Assembly: GCA_009380095.1 (NCBI GenBank)
Contig: WHSL01000030.1
Coordinates: forward strand, 1-39,198
Length of the DNA: 39,198 bases
Origin: Streptosporangiales bacterium
Lineage (GTDB): Bacteria; Actinomycetota; Actinomycetes; Streptosporangiales; Streptosporangiaceae
Reading direction: 5' to 3'
Shown in pieces: positions 27,950 to 36,230 of the stretch; the stretch's first letter is position 1, and the number at the start of each line of letters is the position of its first letter. The notes under the pieces were generated by a model that searched no databases, had not been told where the DNA came from, and saw nothing but the letters and a program-made list of their open reading frames with translations. The position numbers and the translations under genes were made by a program.

Positions 27950-29032
27950 ATGGGCTACCCGGCGTTCACAGGCGAACCCGGCGCGGTGACGGACACCGCG
28001 CCGCAGGGCTGGCCTACCTGGCGAGAGGCGATGCGGACGGCCCTGTACGGGGAGCGCGGTTTCTATCGGACCACCCGGCCGGGCGCGCACTTCCGCACGT
28101 CGGTGCACGCCTCGGCGCGGTACGGGCTCACGCTCACGCGGCTGCTCGTGCACGTGGACGAACAGCTCGGGCATCCCGTTCCGGTCGACCTGGTGGACGT
28201 GGGGGCCGGCGGCGGGGAGCTGAGCACCGCGATCCTGCGGCACGCCCCGGAGCACCTCGCCGGCCGGCTGCGCGTCACCGCCGTGGACCTGGCCCCCGCC
28301 CCGGACGGCCTCCCGGACGCCGTGACCTGGTGTGACCGGCTGCCGGCCGAGGTGGTCGGGCTGGTGCTGGCGAACGAGTGGCTGGACAACATCCCGCTGG
28401 AGGTCGCCGAGGGCACCCGGTGCGGGCCGCGGCTCGTGCACGTCGACCCCGCCACCGGCACCGAGCGGCTCGGCGCGGAACCCGCCGAGGAGGACGCCCG
28501 CTGGCTGGACCGCTGGTGGCCGCTGCGCGAGCCCGGGCTGCGCGCCGAGGTGGGCCGGCCGCGCTGTCTCGCCTGGGCGGCGGTGATCCGCCGGCTGCGC
28601 CGCGGAGCGGCGATCGCGATCGACTACGCGCACAGGCGGGAGGCCCGGCCGCCGTACGGATCGCTGGCCGGCTACCGAGACGGACGGCCCGTACCGCCGA
28701 TCCCCGACGGCGGCTGCGACATCACCGCGCACGTCGCGCTGGACGCCTGCGCCGAGGCCGGGCGAGAGGCGGGCGCCACCGCCACCGTGCTCACCGACCA
28801 GCGCACCGCGCTGCGCGCGCTCGGCCTGACCGGCGCCCGGCCGCCGCACGACCTGGCGCGCACGGACCCGCGCGGGTACGTGGCCGCGCTGTGCGGCGCC
28901 GGTGAGGAGGCGGAGCTGATCGACGCGGACGGGCTCGGCGGGTTCGGCTGGCTGGTGCAGGCGGCGGGGATCGAGCCGCCCGCCTGCCTCCCCCTGCTCG
29001 CCCCCGAGGCACCGGCGGACCCCGTCCGCTGA
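27950..29032 (+). CDS. SAM-dependent methyltransferase, MidA/NDUFAF7 family
   Basis: The 360-residue protein carries the family marks: an early WREAMRTALYGERGFY segment (about 22-40), SAM-binding VDVGAGGGELS (about 82-92), acidic AVDLAP, the LVLANEWLDNIPLEV motif typical of this family, and AIDYAH later. The human relative NDUFAF7 dimethylates an arginine of the complex I subunit NDUFS2 (NuoD). A solitary nuoD lies about 4 kb downstream, so a similar role is plausible but not proven. I keep ATG 27950 because it falls at the predicted transcription start. GTG 27986 is an alternative that fits the domain start better. It converges with a P450 gene, 14 bases between stops. Confidence 0.88.
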   Translation: MGYPAFTGEPGAVTDTAPQGWPTWREAMRTALYGERGFYRTTRPGAHFRTSVHASARYGLTLTRLLVHVDEQLGHPVPVDLVDVGAGGGELSTAILRHAPEHLAGRLRVTAVDLAPAPDGLPDAVTWCDRLPAEVVGLVLANEWLDNIPLEVAEGTRCGPRLVHVDPATGTERLGAEPAEEDARWLDRWWPLREPGLRAEVGRPRCLAWAAVIRRLRRGAAIAIDYAHRREARPPYGSLAGYRDGRPVPPIPDGGCDITAHVALDACAEAGREAGATATVLTDQRTALRALGLTGARPPHDLARTDPRGYVAALCGAGEEAELIDADGLGGFGWLVQAAGIEPPACLPLLAPEAPADPVR

Positions 29033-29046
29033 CCGGCCGCCGGGGG

Positions 29047-30261
29047 TCACACCCGCAGCATCAGGCGCTCCAGGCCGCGGATCACGAAGTTCGGGCGGCG
29101 TACCGGCTCCTCGGCGAGCTCCAGCCGGGGTGCGGCGCGGAGCAGCGCGCCGAAGGACTCGGCGATCTCGATCCGGGCGAGCGGTGCGCCGAAGCAGAAG
29201 TGGATGCCGGAGCTGAACGACACGTGCGGGTTGACGGTCCGGGTGAGGTCGAGCCGGTCCGGGTCGGCGAAGACCGCGGGGTCGCGGTTGGCCGAGCCGA
29301 GGAGCATGGCCAGCTCGGAGCCGCGGGGGATGCGGATGCCGTACAGCTCGATGTCCTCCAGCACCCAGCGTTCGAAGAGGTGCAGCGGGGTGTCGTAGCG
29401 CAGCAGCTCCTCGACCGCCTCGGGCGGGACCGCGTCGGCGCGGCTTCGCAGGAGCTCCAGTTGGTCCCGGTTGTGCAGCAGGGCCAGCCAGCCGTTGCCG
29501 GTGAGGTGCGCGGTGGCCTCGTGCCCGGCGTTGAGCAGCAGCGCGCAGGTGGAGATCATCTCCTGCTCGGACAGCCGGCCCTCCGCGTCGTGCGCCGCGA
29601 TCAGTCCGCTGACCAGGTCGTCGCCGGGCCGCTTGCGCCGTTCCGCGACGAGATCCCGGAGGTACGCGGAGAACTCCGCGGACGCGCGGACCGCGCGCTC
29701 CGCCGCGCCGTCGGTGGGATTGATCTCGTACATGCCGACGATCGCCGCCGACCAGGGGCGGAGCAGGTGCCGGTCCGCGGGCGGGATGGCGAGCAGCTCG
29801 GCGATCACCTCCACCGGCAGCGGCTCGGCGAACTCGGCGATCAGGTCGCCGCCGCCCTTGGCGGCGAAGTCCCCGGCCAGCCGTTCCGCCACGCGCCGTA
29901 CGGCGGGCCGCAGCGCCTCGGAGCGGCGGGGTGTGAAGGCGCTGCTCACCAGGCGGCGTACCCGGGTATGTGCGGGGGGTTCCAGGTCCAGCAGGCCGAA
30001 GTCGTTGAGGGTGCTGAACGGCTCGTGCCAGGCCGGGGATGGGGTGCGGCCGAACTCCTCGTGGGTGTAGCGGTGCAGGTAGGTGCGGCCGAGGCGGCGG
30101 TCGCGGAGCATCGCGTCCACGTCGGCGTGCCTCGGGACCAGCCATTGGTTCGAGGGTGCGTAGTAGTGCACCGGGGCCTCGTCGCGGAGCCGCTCGTAGA
30201 CCGGGTACGGATCCGCGGCGAACGCCGGTGAGCGTGGGGCGAAGTCGGCGATCGCGCGCAT
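29047..30261 (-). CDS. Cytochrome P450
   Basis: This 404-residue heme monooxygenase has I-helix NAGHEATAHL (about 246), EELLRYDTPLH with the ExxR motif, and heme loop FSSGIHFCFG with axial Cys356. ATG 30261 is preceded by AGGAG at 7 bases. It differs clearly from the other P450 (17346-18557) outside the core motifs, so they are not recent duplicates. No redox partner is adjacent. The N-terminal half contains the usual C-helix WHEPF and PPAHTRVRRLVSSAFTPRR segments. The substrate is unknown. Confidence 0.95.
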   Translation of the reverse strand: MRAIADFAPRSPAFAADPYPVYERLRDEAPVHYYAPSNQWLVPRHADVDAMLRDRRLGRTYLHRYTHEEFGRTPSPAWHEPFSTLNDFGLLDLEPPAHTRVRRLVSSAFTPRRSEALRPAVRRVAERLAGDFAAKGGGDLIAEFAEPLPVEVIAELLAIPPADRHLLRPWSAAIVGMYEINPTDGAAERAVRASAEFSAYLRDLVAERRKRPGDDLVSGLIAAHDAEGRLSEQEMISTCALLLNAGHEATAHLTGNGWLALLHNRDQLELLRSRADAVPPEAVEELLRYDTPLHLFERWVLEDIELYGIRIPRGSELAMLLGSANRDPAVFADPDRLDLTRTVNPHVSFSSGIHFCFGAPLARIEIAESFGALLRAAPRLELAEEPVRRPNFVIRGLERLMLRV

Positions 30262-30302
30262 ATCGGCTCCTATCCGGCTTTCCCGGGGGCGCCGCTCTCC
30301 GG

Positions 30303-32213
30303 TCAGGCCTGCTGAGGGGTGGCGGCGTCTTCTCCTACGGTGGCCTGGGCGGCCCAGCGTTCGGGGGGTGCCTCGGCTGTGCGTGATCGTCGCATGTGTT
30401 CGGCGACGGCGTCGACCATCCCGCGGGCGTCTCCGGAGGGGCGGCCTGGGGCGGAGACGTCCACCGGGCCTGGGGGTACGTCCACGTGGACGGTCGCGGT
30501 GCCGCGGCGGCGTTGGAGCGGGCCGCTGGTGAGGCGGACGCTCTGGGCACGGCCGTGGGAGGCGATTTCCACGTAGCGGCAGAAGCGGCCGTGGCGGGAG
30601 ACGAACACCGCCGCGTCCAGGCCGGCCGTACTTTGGCCCATCCGCACCGGGGTGTCCAGGAGGCGCTCGGCGACTTCGGCCCCGCCGGGGAACAGGACGT
30701 TGAGGAGGCCGAACGCCACCGGACGTGGGGCGGCGGGGAGCATCATCGCGGTCGCCATCTGGCGGTCGCCCACGTATCCCGCGACGTTGACCTCCAGGCG
30801 GACGAGGCCGAGGCCGCGCCAGAGCAGGGGCTCGGTGACCCGTACGGCCTGGACGCGCCGGGGCGGCACGGTCTGCATGCGCGTCTCCAGCAGGCCGCGG
30901 CGGACCCGCAGGCCGTCCGGTGAGACCGCGACGACGAAACCGCCCTGGGTGAACATCGGGCCCACGAAGCCGCGCAGCAGTCCGAGCAGCAGGGGTACCG
31001 CGGCGCCGAGCACGCCCGGCTCCGCCATCACGATGCCCACCGCGAGCAGTGCGGCGAAGCCGAACACGGACGCGAGCACCGGCACCCGTAGCAGCAGGCC
31101 GCCGAGCAGCATCCCGGCGGGCACCCGGAAGAACGTGCGTTCCGGCGCCTCAGGCGAGGAGCCGGACAGGCCGGCGGCGCGGGCCAGCAGCGTGGCGCGG
31201 AGGCGGTCGGCGTCGCGCTGCCCGAGGTACCGGAACACGATCTCCGCGCGGTCTCCGCCGGCCAGTTCGAGCCGGACTTCCGCCAGCCCCAGGAACCGGA
31301 TCACCAGCGGGCGTACCACGTCCACGGCCTGCAGGCGGGACAGCGGGATCTGCCGGGACCGGCGGACGAACGGACCGCTCTCGTAGATCAGGTCGTCTCC
31401 GACGATCTTGAACCGCACCTCCCACCAGGAGGCGAACGCGAACGCCAGTGCGAGCACGCCCACCGGCAGGATGACGAGCCCGAGCACGGAACGCTCGAAC
31501 TCGAGCAGGGCCACGCCGGGCACCGCGAGGAACACCAGGACGATCACCATTGCGCGCAGCGGAGCGGTCATCCAGTGCATGCGGTGCACGCCGAGCTCGA
31601 AGTCGGGGCCGGGGTCGGCGGGCGGGGGCGGTGCGGGCGGCGGGACCGGGGGCCGTACCGGCGGCGGGGGCGGACCCACCATCGGCACAGGCGGCGGATA
31701 CAGCACCGGCCGCATCCCCTTCGGCGGATTCACCGGAGCCGTCTGCCGATACTGCGGCTGCCCGCCGTGCGCATATCCGGCCTGCCCGGGACCGCCCGGC
31801 CCGGGACCGCCCCAGCCATAACTGCCCGGCGCAGGACCTCCTTGACCGTAGCCACCCGGGCGAGGTCCACCGTGAGCGTAACCGCCCGATCCAGGTCCGC
31901 CCTGACCGTAGCCCCCAGGCCCGTGACCGCCCTGACCGTAGCCCCCAGATCCGTGTCCGCCCTGGTCATAGGCGCCCGATGGGCTTCCCCCGTAGGAGTT
32001 TGCACCCTGTGGATGGGGGCCTGGAGGGCGGGATTGGTCGGCGGGCAGCGGATGGGCGGGCCGGCCCCACCCTCCGGCGGGCGTTCCGAGCGGTGCCCCG
32101 GTGGGCGCCCCGGGCGGGTCCGGCGGCGGGCGGAGGGCCACCGGGCGGGCGCCGGGGAGCGCCTGGTCCGGCGGAACCATCGGGGGGCCCTCGTACGGCG
32201 GCAGGTCGTTCAT
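30303..32213 (-). CDS. Multi-pass membrane protein with bacterial PH (bPH2, YdbT-like) domains
   Basis: The 636-residue protein has a disordered Pro/Gly/Tyr-rich N-terminus (1-~200) with GGYGQGG repeats. Two hydrophobic hairpins follow (about 210-265 and 355-405), each followed by a bPH2 domain (first RFKIVGDDLIYESGPFVRRSRQIPLSRLQAVDVV, second VVAVSPDGLRVRRGLLETRMQTVPPRRVQAVRV). A third partial bPH2-like region (about 540-600, SRHGRFCRYVEIASHGRAQSV) is near the C-terminus. Such YdbS/YdbT pairs are of unclear function, with suggested envelope-stress or lipid roles. ATG 32213 overlaps the TGA of the upstream PH gene by one base (TGATG), so the pair is co-translated. Confidence 0.9.
   Translation of the reverse strand: MNDLPPYEGPPMVPPDQALPGARPVALRPPPDPPGAPTGAPLGTPAGGWGRPAHPLPADQSRPPGPHPQGANSYGGSPSGAYDQGGHGSGGYGQGGHGPGGYGQGGPGSGGYAHGGPRPGGYGQGGPAPGSYGWGGPGPGGPGQAGYAHGGQPQYRQTAPVNPPKGMRPVLYPPPVPMVGPPPPPVRPPVPPPAPPPPADPGPDFELGVHRMHWMTAPLRAMVIVLVFLAVPGVALLEFERSVLGLVILPVGVLALAFAFASWWEVRFKIVGDDLIYESGPFVRRSRQIPLSRLQAVDVVRPLVIRFLGLAEVRLELAGGDRAEIVFRYLGQRDADRLRATLLARAAGLSGSSPEAPERTFFRVPAGMLLGGLLLRVPVLASVFGFAALLAVGIVMAEPGVLGAAVPLLLGLLRGFVGPMFTQGGFVVAVSPDGLRVRRGLLETRMQTVPPRRVQAVRVTEPLLWRGLGLVRLEVNVAGYVGDRQMATAMMLPAAPRPVAFGLLNVLFPGGAEVAERLLDTPVRMGQSTAGLDAAVFVSRHGRFCRYVEIASHGRAQSVRLTSGPLQRRRGTATVHVDVPPGPVDVSAPGRPSGDARGMVDAVAEHMRRSRTAEAPPERWAAQATVGEDAATPQQA
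31820..31975 (-). repeat. 30-bp repeats coding a Gly-Tyr-rich tail
   Basis: About five units with a period near 30 bp (core CCTGACCGTAGCCCCCAG on the plus strand) encode GGYGQGGPG-type repeats in the cytoplasmic N-terminus of the YdbT-like protein. The tail resembles low-complexity, phase-separating sequences, but this is only a resemblance. Confidence 0.7.
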
Positions 32214-32920
32214 CAAAGACCCATCGAGGCCGCCGCGGCCCGGTCCGCGAGCCGGTCGCGCAGCAGGATCGCGTCCTGCAACCGGAGCCCCGGGATCCAG
32301 GCGTCGGTCGAGGCCGCCGCGGTACTGAGCCGTACGGTGGCGATGCCCAGGCTCTGCTCGAAAACGTCGGCGGTGACGTCGACGAGCTGGATCCGCCCGT
32401 AGGAGACCACGGTCAGCCGGCGCACCAGCACGCCGCGGGTGATGTAGATCTCGTCGGCCCGTTCGCAGTACCCCCAGGAACGCTTGTCGAGATCCGCGAG
32501 GATCCAGCCGATCACGGAGATCGCCAGTCCGGCCCCGCCGAAGCTCACGGCCAGCGGGGTCGCGCCGGTGAGCAGCGTGATCAGCACGGCGAGCAGGCTC
32601 AGCGGCACCGTGACGACCAGCAGGAAGAGCCGCCGATACCAGGTCAGCCGGAGCGTCACCGGGGTCCAGCCGAGGCCGCGCGGAGGCGCGAAGACCGCCC
32701 CGTCGGGCACGGGAACGTACGGCGGGCGCTGCTCGTCCGGCGGTTCCAGCGGCGCGGGCGCCTCGTGCACGAAGGCGGGCTCACCGCGCTCGGCCCCGCG
32801 CTCGGCCCCGCCCTCCGCCTCGCGCGGGGGCGCGTCGGGCCGGGCCGCGTCGGACGGAGGGGCGTCCGGCGCGCGCGGCGGCCGGCCCTCCGCCGGCCGC
32901 GGGCCGGTGTCCTCGCTCAT
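32213..32920 (-). CDS. Membrane protein with one bacterial PH domain (YdbS-like)
   Basis: The 235-residue protein has an acidic, Pro/Ala-rich N-terminus (1-~85), two transmembrane helices (about 98-145, LFLLVVTVPLSLLAVLITLL and AVSFGGAGLAISVIGWILA) and a bPH2 domain (about 150-215, ADEIYITRGVLVRRLTVVSYGRIQLVDV). The tail (LRLQDAILLRDRLADRA) is helical. I chose ATG 32920; the TTG at 32950 is an alternative. It is the first gene of the PH pair and divergent from nuoD with a 143-base spacer. Confidence 0.88.
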   Translation of the reverse strand: MSEDTGPRPAEGRPPRAPDAPPSDAARPDAPPREAEGGAERGAERGEPAFVHEAPAPLEPPDEQRPPYVPVPDGAVFAPPRGLGWTPVTLRLTWYRRLFLLVVTVPLSLLAVLITLLTGATPLAVSFGGAGLAISVIGWILADLDKRSWGYCERADEIYITRGVLVRRLTVVSYGRIQLVDVTADVFEQSLGIATVRLSTAAASTDAWIPGLRLQDAILLRDRLADRAAAASMGL

Positions 32921-33063
32921 GCTCGTAGGCGTCTCCACGGGACCAGTCAACCAAAAGCGGCGAATCCATGCGGCAACCCGTCCGCGCTCCTACCCCTGGC
33001 CTTTTCCGTCTCACGTGTCAGCATGGACTTCAGCCGCCAGGGCGGGCCGCCGAGGAGCAGCCG

Positions 33064-34248
33064 ATGGACATCTCCGAGCGTACGGTCGGGGTCGGCGCGG
33101 GCGCCGCGCAGACCGGCGACGCCGTGTCCGCGAAGGACATGGCCACCGAGGACATGGTGCTGAACATCGGCCCGCAGCACCCCTCCACGCACGGCGTGCT
33201 GCGCCTGCGGCTACGGCTCGACGGCGAGCAGATCGTGTCCGCCGAGCCGATCGTCGGCTACATGCACCGCGGCGCGGAGAAGCTCTTCGAGGTCCGTGAC
33301 TACCGGCAGATCGTGGTGCTGGCGAACCGGCACGACTGGCTGTCGGCGTTCGCCAACGAGCTCGGCGTGGTGCTCGCGGTGGAGCGGATGCTCGGCATGG
33401 AGGTGCCGGAGCGCGCGACCTGGGCCCGTACGCTGCTCGCCGAGCTGAACCGGGTGCTCAACCACCTGATGTTCCTCGGCTCCTATCCGCTGGAGATGGG
33501 CGCGATCACGCCGATCTTCTACGCCTTCACCGAGCGCGAGTACCTGCAGGCCGTGATGGAGGAGGTCTCCGGCGGCCGCATGCACTACATGTTCAACCGG
33601 GTCGGCGGGCTCAAGGAGGAGCTGCCGGCGGGCTGGACCGGCCGCGCCCGCGCCACCGTCGCCGAGGTGCGCCACGGCATGGTGCGGGTGGAGGAGATCA
33701 TCCACGGCAACGAGATCTTCCGAGCCCGGACCCGCGGCGTCGGCGTGCTCACCCGCGAGCAGATCCTGCAGTACGGGGTCAGCGGCCCGATCGCGCGCGC
33801 CTCCGGAGTGGACTTCGACCTGCGGCGCGACGAGCCGTACCTGGCGTACGGGGAGCTCGGCGACGTGCTGCGGGTGGTCACCCGGACCGAGGGCGACTGC
33901 CACGCGAGGTTCTCGTGCCTACTCGACCAGGTGGCGGTGTCGCTGAACCTCGCCGACGCCTGCCTGGACCGGCTGGAGGCGCTGCCGCCCGGGCCGATCA
34001 ACCAGCGGCTGCCCAAGGTGCTCAAGGCCCCGGAGGGACACGTCTACCAGTGGACGGAGAACCCGCTCGGTCTGAACGGCTACTTCCTGGTCTCCCGCGG
34101 CGAGAAGACGCCGTGGCGGATGAAGCTCCGCTCCGCCTCCTTCAACAACGTGCAGGTGCTCAAGGAGCTGCTGCCCGGCAACCTCGTCGCCGACATGATC
34201 GCCATCCTCGGCTCGATGTTCTTCGTGGTCGGCGACATCGACAAGTGA
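33064..34248 (+). CDS. nuoD2: Solitary NADH-quinone oxidoreductase subunit D (NuoD-type)
   Basis: NuoD is the 49-kDa-type subunit lining the quinone site of complex I. The 394-residue product has N-terminal [15 protein letters not shown] (about 36-50), [12 protein letters not shown], the NRHDW segment, [36 protein letters not shown] and the C-terminal [19 protein letters not shown]. It lacks the CxxC pairs of NiFe hydrogenases. ATG 33064 has GAGGAG 6 bases upstream. No other nuo gene is in the window, so it is a second, stand-alone copy (Streptomyces has a comparable nuoD2). Arg89 aligns by spacing (46 residues after His43) with the arginine methylated in mitochondrial NDUFS2. It converges with the DUF3180 gene, 3 bases apart. 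Confidence 0.93.
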   Translation: MDISERTVGVGAGAAQTGDAVSAKDMATEDMVLNIGPQHPSTHGVLRLRLRLDGEQIVSAEPIVGYMHRGAEKLFEVRDYRQIVVLANRHDWLSAFANELGVVLAVERMLGMEVPERATWARTLLAELNRVLNHLMFLGSYPLEMGAITPIFYAFTEREYLQAVMEEVSGGRMHYMFNRVGGLKEELPAGWTGRARATVAEVRHGMVRVEEIIHGNEIFRARTRGVGVLTREQILQYGVSGPIARASGVDFDLRRDEPYLAYGELGDVLRVVTRTEGDCHARFSCLLDQVAVSLNLADACLDRLEALPPGPINQRLPKVLKAPEGHVYQWTENPLGLNGYFLVSRGEKTPWRMKLRSASFNNVQVLKELLPGNLVADMIAILGSMFFVVGDIDK

Positions 34249-34251
34249 CGG

Positions 34252-34824
34252 TCAGCGCGGCGGCGTAGGGGGCACCGAGGGCGGGTCGCGGTCGTCCGGG
34301 CCCTTGGGGACGCGGCAGCTGTACTCCAGGAACAGCGCCGCCACCACCAGCACCAGGGCAGAGACGGCCGTGGCCCCGCTGACCCAGGCGTCCGCCCGCG
34401 GCGTCTCGATGTCGAGATTCCCCGCCACGTGCAGCAGGATGCCGGTGAAGATCCCGGCGAGCACGGCCGCGGCGTGCGCGCTCGCCTTGCCCAGCGCGGC
34501 GAACCTGGCGATGGTGAGCGGGTCGATGCGACTCCCCCGCTGGGTGCCACGCCCGCTCCGCACCTCCGCCCGCAGATCGCGCACCTCCGCCCGGAGCCGC
34601 CGGAGCTCACCCCGTATGCCCCAGGCCGGCAGCGGGTGGCCGTGCAGCCGGGCCCGGACGCCGAACGCGGAGTAGAACTCGCCGAGCGCGAGCAGCAGCA
34701 GCGTGGGCACCGCCGTCCACGGCAGCGGCGGAAGGCTCGAATACACCGACCCCATGAGCGGCCAGACCACCGCCGCGGGCACGAGGAACAGCCCGAGCAG
34801 CACCTGCCACCGGCTCGGCGTCAC
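34252..34824 (-). CDS. DUF3180 family membrane protein
   Basis: The 190-residue protein has four hydrophobic helices: about 8-25 (VLLGLFLVPAAVVWPLMG), 33-52, 115-132 and 150-166. A polar, Arg-rich loop (75-105) lies between the second and third. It resembles the DUF3180 proteins found next to folK in many actinobacteria (Rv3605c-like); the function is unknown. GTG 34824 is preceded by AAGGGG at about 8 bases. It follows folK, 61 bases after its stop, as the last gene of the folate cluster. Confidence 0.85.
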   Translation of the reverse strand: MTPSRWQVLLGLFLVPAAVVWPLMGSVYSSLPPLPWTAVPTLLLLALGEFYSAFGVRARLHGHPLPAWGIRGELRRLRAEVRDLRAEVRSGRGTQRGSRIDPLTIARFAALGKASAHAAAVLAGIFTGILLHVAGNLDIETPRADAWVSGATAVSALVLVVAALFLEYSCRVPKGPDDRDPPSVPPTPPR

Positions 34825-34885
34825 GCTGCCACCCCTTCCCCGTCGGGCGCCCTGCCCCTGAGAGCAACCGTACTCATGACGGGTG

Positions 34886-35410
34886 TCAGTCGGGCACCTG
34901 AAGGAGAAGATCGTCCCTGCGCCGTACGCCGGCGTGGCCGGCCGCCTCGAGCAGCCCGCCGATCGGGCCGTGCCCGTGCAGCGACCCGTCCGGGTCGATG
35001 TCGTACCACGGGGCCAGCACGAACGGCCGCTCGTGCGCGCGCGGGTGCGGCACCCGCAGGTCGTCCTCGTCGCTCGTCTCGTCGCCCACGTCGATGATGT
35101 CGATGTCCAGCGTGCGCGGGCCCCAGCGGATCTCCCGTACGCGGCCGAAGGCGTCCTCGACGTTCAGCGCCCGTTCCAGCAGCATGCGCAGGCTCAGGTC
35201 GGTGTCCACGATGATCACGGCGTTCAGGAACTCGCCCTGCTCGGGACCGCCGACCGGGTCGGTCTCGTACACCGGGGAGACCGCGACCAGCCGCAGGCCC
35301 GGCGCGTCGGTGAGCGCGTCGATGGCCCCTTGCAGGTTGCTCAGCCGGTCACCCAGGTTGCTGCCCAGCGCCAGCACGGCGTGGCGGGTGTTGTTGGCGG
35401 GAGCGGGCAT
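34886..35410 (-). CDS. folK: 2-amino-4-hydroxy-6-hydroxymethyldihydropteridine pyrophosphokinase (HPPK)
   Basis: FolK transfers pyrophosphate from ATP to the pterin alcohol, just before dihydropteroate synthesis. The 174-residue protein has ALGSNLGDRLSNLQ (about 14-27), SPVYETDPVGGPEQGEFLNAV and the Mg/ATP motif RWGPRTLDIDIID (about 95-107), then VPHPRAHERPFVLAPW. ATG 35410 overlaps the folB stop by one base (TGATG), giving translational coupling. Confidence 0.96.
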   Translation of the reverse strand: MPAPANNTRHAVLALGSNLGDRLSNLQGAIDALTDAPGLRLVAVSPVYETDPVGGPEQGEFLNAVIIVDTDLSLRMLLERALNVEDAFGRVREIRWGPRTLDIDIIDVGDETSDEDDLRVPHPRAHERPFVLAPWYDIDPDGSLHGHGPIGGLLEAAGHAGVRRRDDLLLQVPD

Positions 35411-35790
35411 CAGCGCCTCCGGTGGATGGTGACGGCGACATCGGCGAAGCGGTGCGGGATCGGCGCCTGCGGCTTGTGCACGGTCACCTCCACCTCTCGT
35501 ACGAGCGCCTCGCGCAGGCAGACCTCCGCCAGCCGGGCCGCGAGGGTCTCGATCAGATCGACCGGATCACCCTCCACGACGGCCACCAGCCGGTCGGCGA
35601 GTCCGCCGTAGTCGACCGTACGCGCGAGATCGTCGGTACGGGCCGCCTCGCGGGTGTCGATTCGGAGAACCACGTCGACGACGAAGTCTTGCCCCTCACG
35701 GCGCTCGTGTTCGAAGACGCCGTGCCTGCCGCGCGCGGTTAGCCCCCGCAGCGCCACCCGATCGAGATGCCCGTCGCCGGCCGCAGTCAA
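35410..35790 (-). CDS. folB: Dihydroneopterin aldolase
   Basis: FolB splits 7,8-dihydroneopterin to the pterin alcohol used by FolK. The 126-residue product has GLTARGRHGVFEHERREGQDFVVDV with the family Glu, DLARTVDYGGLADRL, LIETLAARLAEVCL and VTVHKPQAPIPHRFADVAVTI containing the catalytic Lys. The likely start is TTG 35790, which overlaps the previous gene's TGA (TTGA). A later GTG (35757) would give a form starting at VALRGL, closer to typical FolB length. The gene overlaps folK at its end. Confidence 0.95.
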   Translation of the reverse strand: MTAAGDGHLDRVALRGLTARGRHGVFEHERREGQDFVVDVVLRIDTREAARTDDLARTVDYGGLADRLVAVVEGDPVDLIETLAARLAEVCLREALVREVEVTVHKPQAPIPHRFADVAVTIHRRR

Positions 35791-36230
35791 CCCTCGTCAT
35801 CCTCGTCGTCGTCGCGTTCCATGACCGGTGATCCGTGGTGCAGCCACAGCCGCCAGCCGGCCTCGGTGCGTACGAACACCTTGGACGCGACGATGCTTCC
35901 CCCCGCGGCGAAATCCGACTCCGACCCCTCGGCGGCGGTCAGCACGTTCTCGCCGCAGGTGACCATCGCCACGTCCCCGTGCACGGTGGCCTGCACGTCG
36001 GTCAGCACGAACTGGATGTAGGTGGTGTTCGCCATGATCAGCGCCCAGGAGCGGAGCACCTCGGCCCGCCCGCGGAGCATCGGCCAGCCCGGGTGTACGC
36101 AGCTGACCTGGCCCTCGGCGTCGGAGTCGAAGGCCCACAGGGCGCTCATCCGATCGAGGTCGCCGGCCTCGAAGGCGGCATAGTACTCAGCGTTGGCGGC
36201 CTCGACCTCCACCACGTCCGCGCGGTTCAT
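35787..36230 (-). CDS. NTF2-like/SnoaL-type protein embedded in the folate operon
   Basis: This 147-residue protein has the NTF2-like cone fold pattern: EVEAANAEYYAAFEAGDLDRMSALWA (about 9-34), VSCVHPGWPMLRGRAEVLRSW, then beta strands VQATVHGDVAMVTCGENVL and FVRTEAGWRLWLHHGSPV, with an acidic tail. ATG 36230 overlaps the folP stop (ATGA), and its own stop overlaps the folB start. It is therefore locked between folP and folB by overlaps on both sides, suggesting a role tied to folate synthesis, but no function is assigned. Confidence 0.85.
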   Translation of the reverse strand: MNRADVVEVEAANAEYYAAFEAGDLDRMSALWAFDSDAEGQVSCVHPGWPMLRGRAEVLRSWALIMANTTYIQFVLTDVQATVHGDVAMVTCGENVLTAAEGSESDFAAGGSIVASKVFVRTEAGWRLWLHHGSPVMERDDDEDDEG

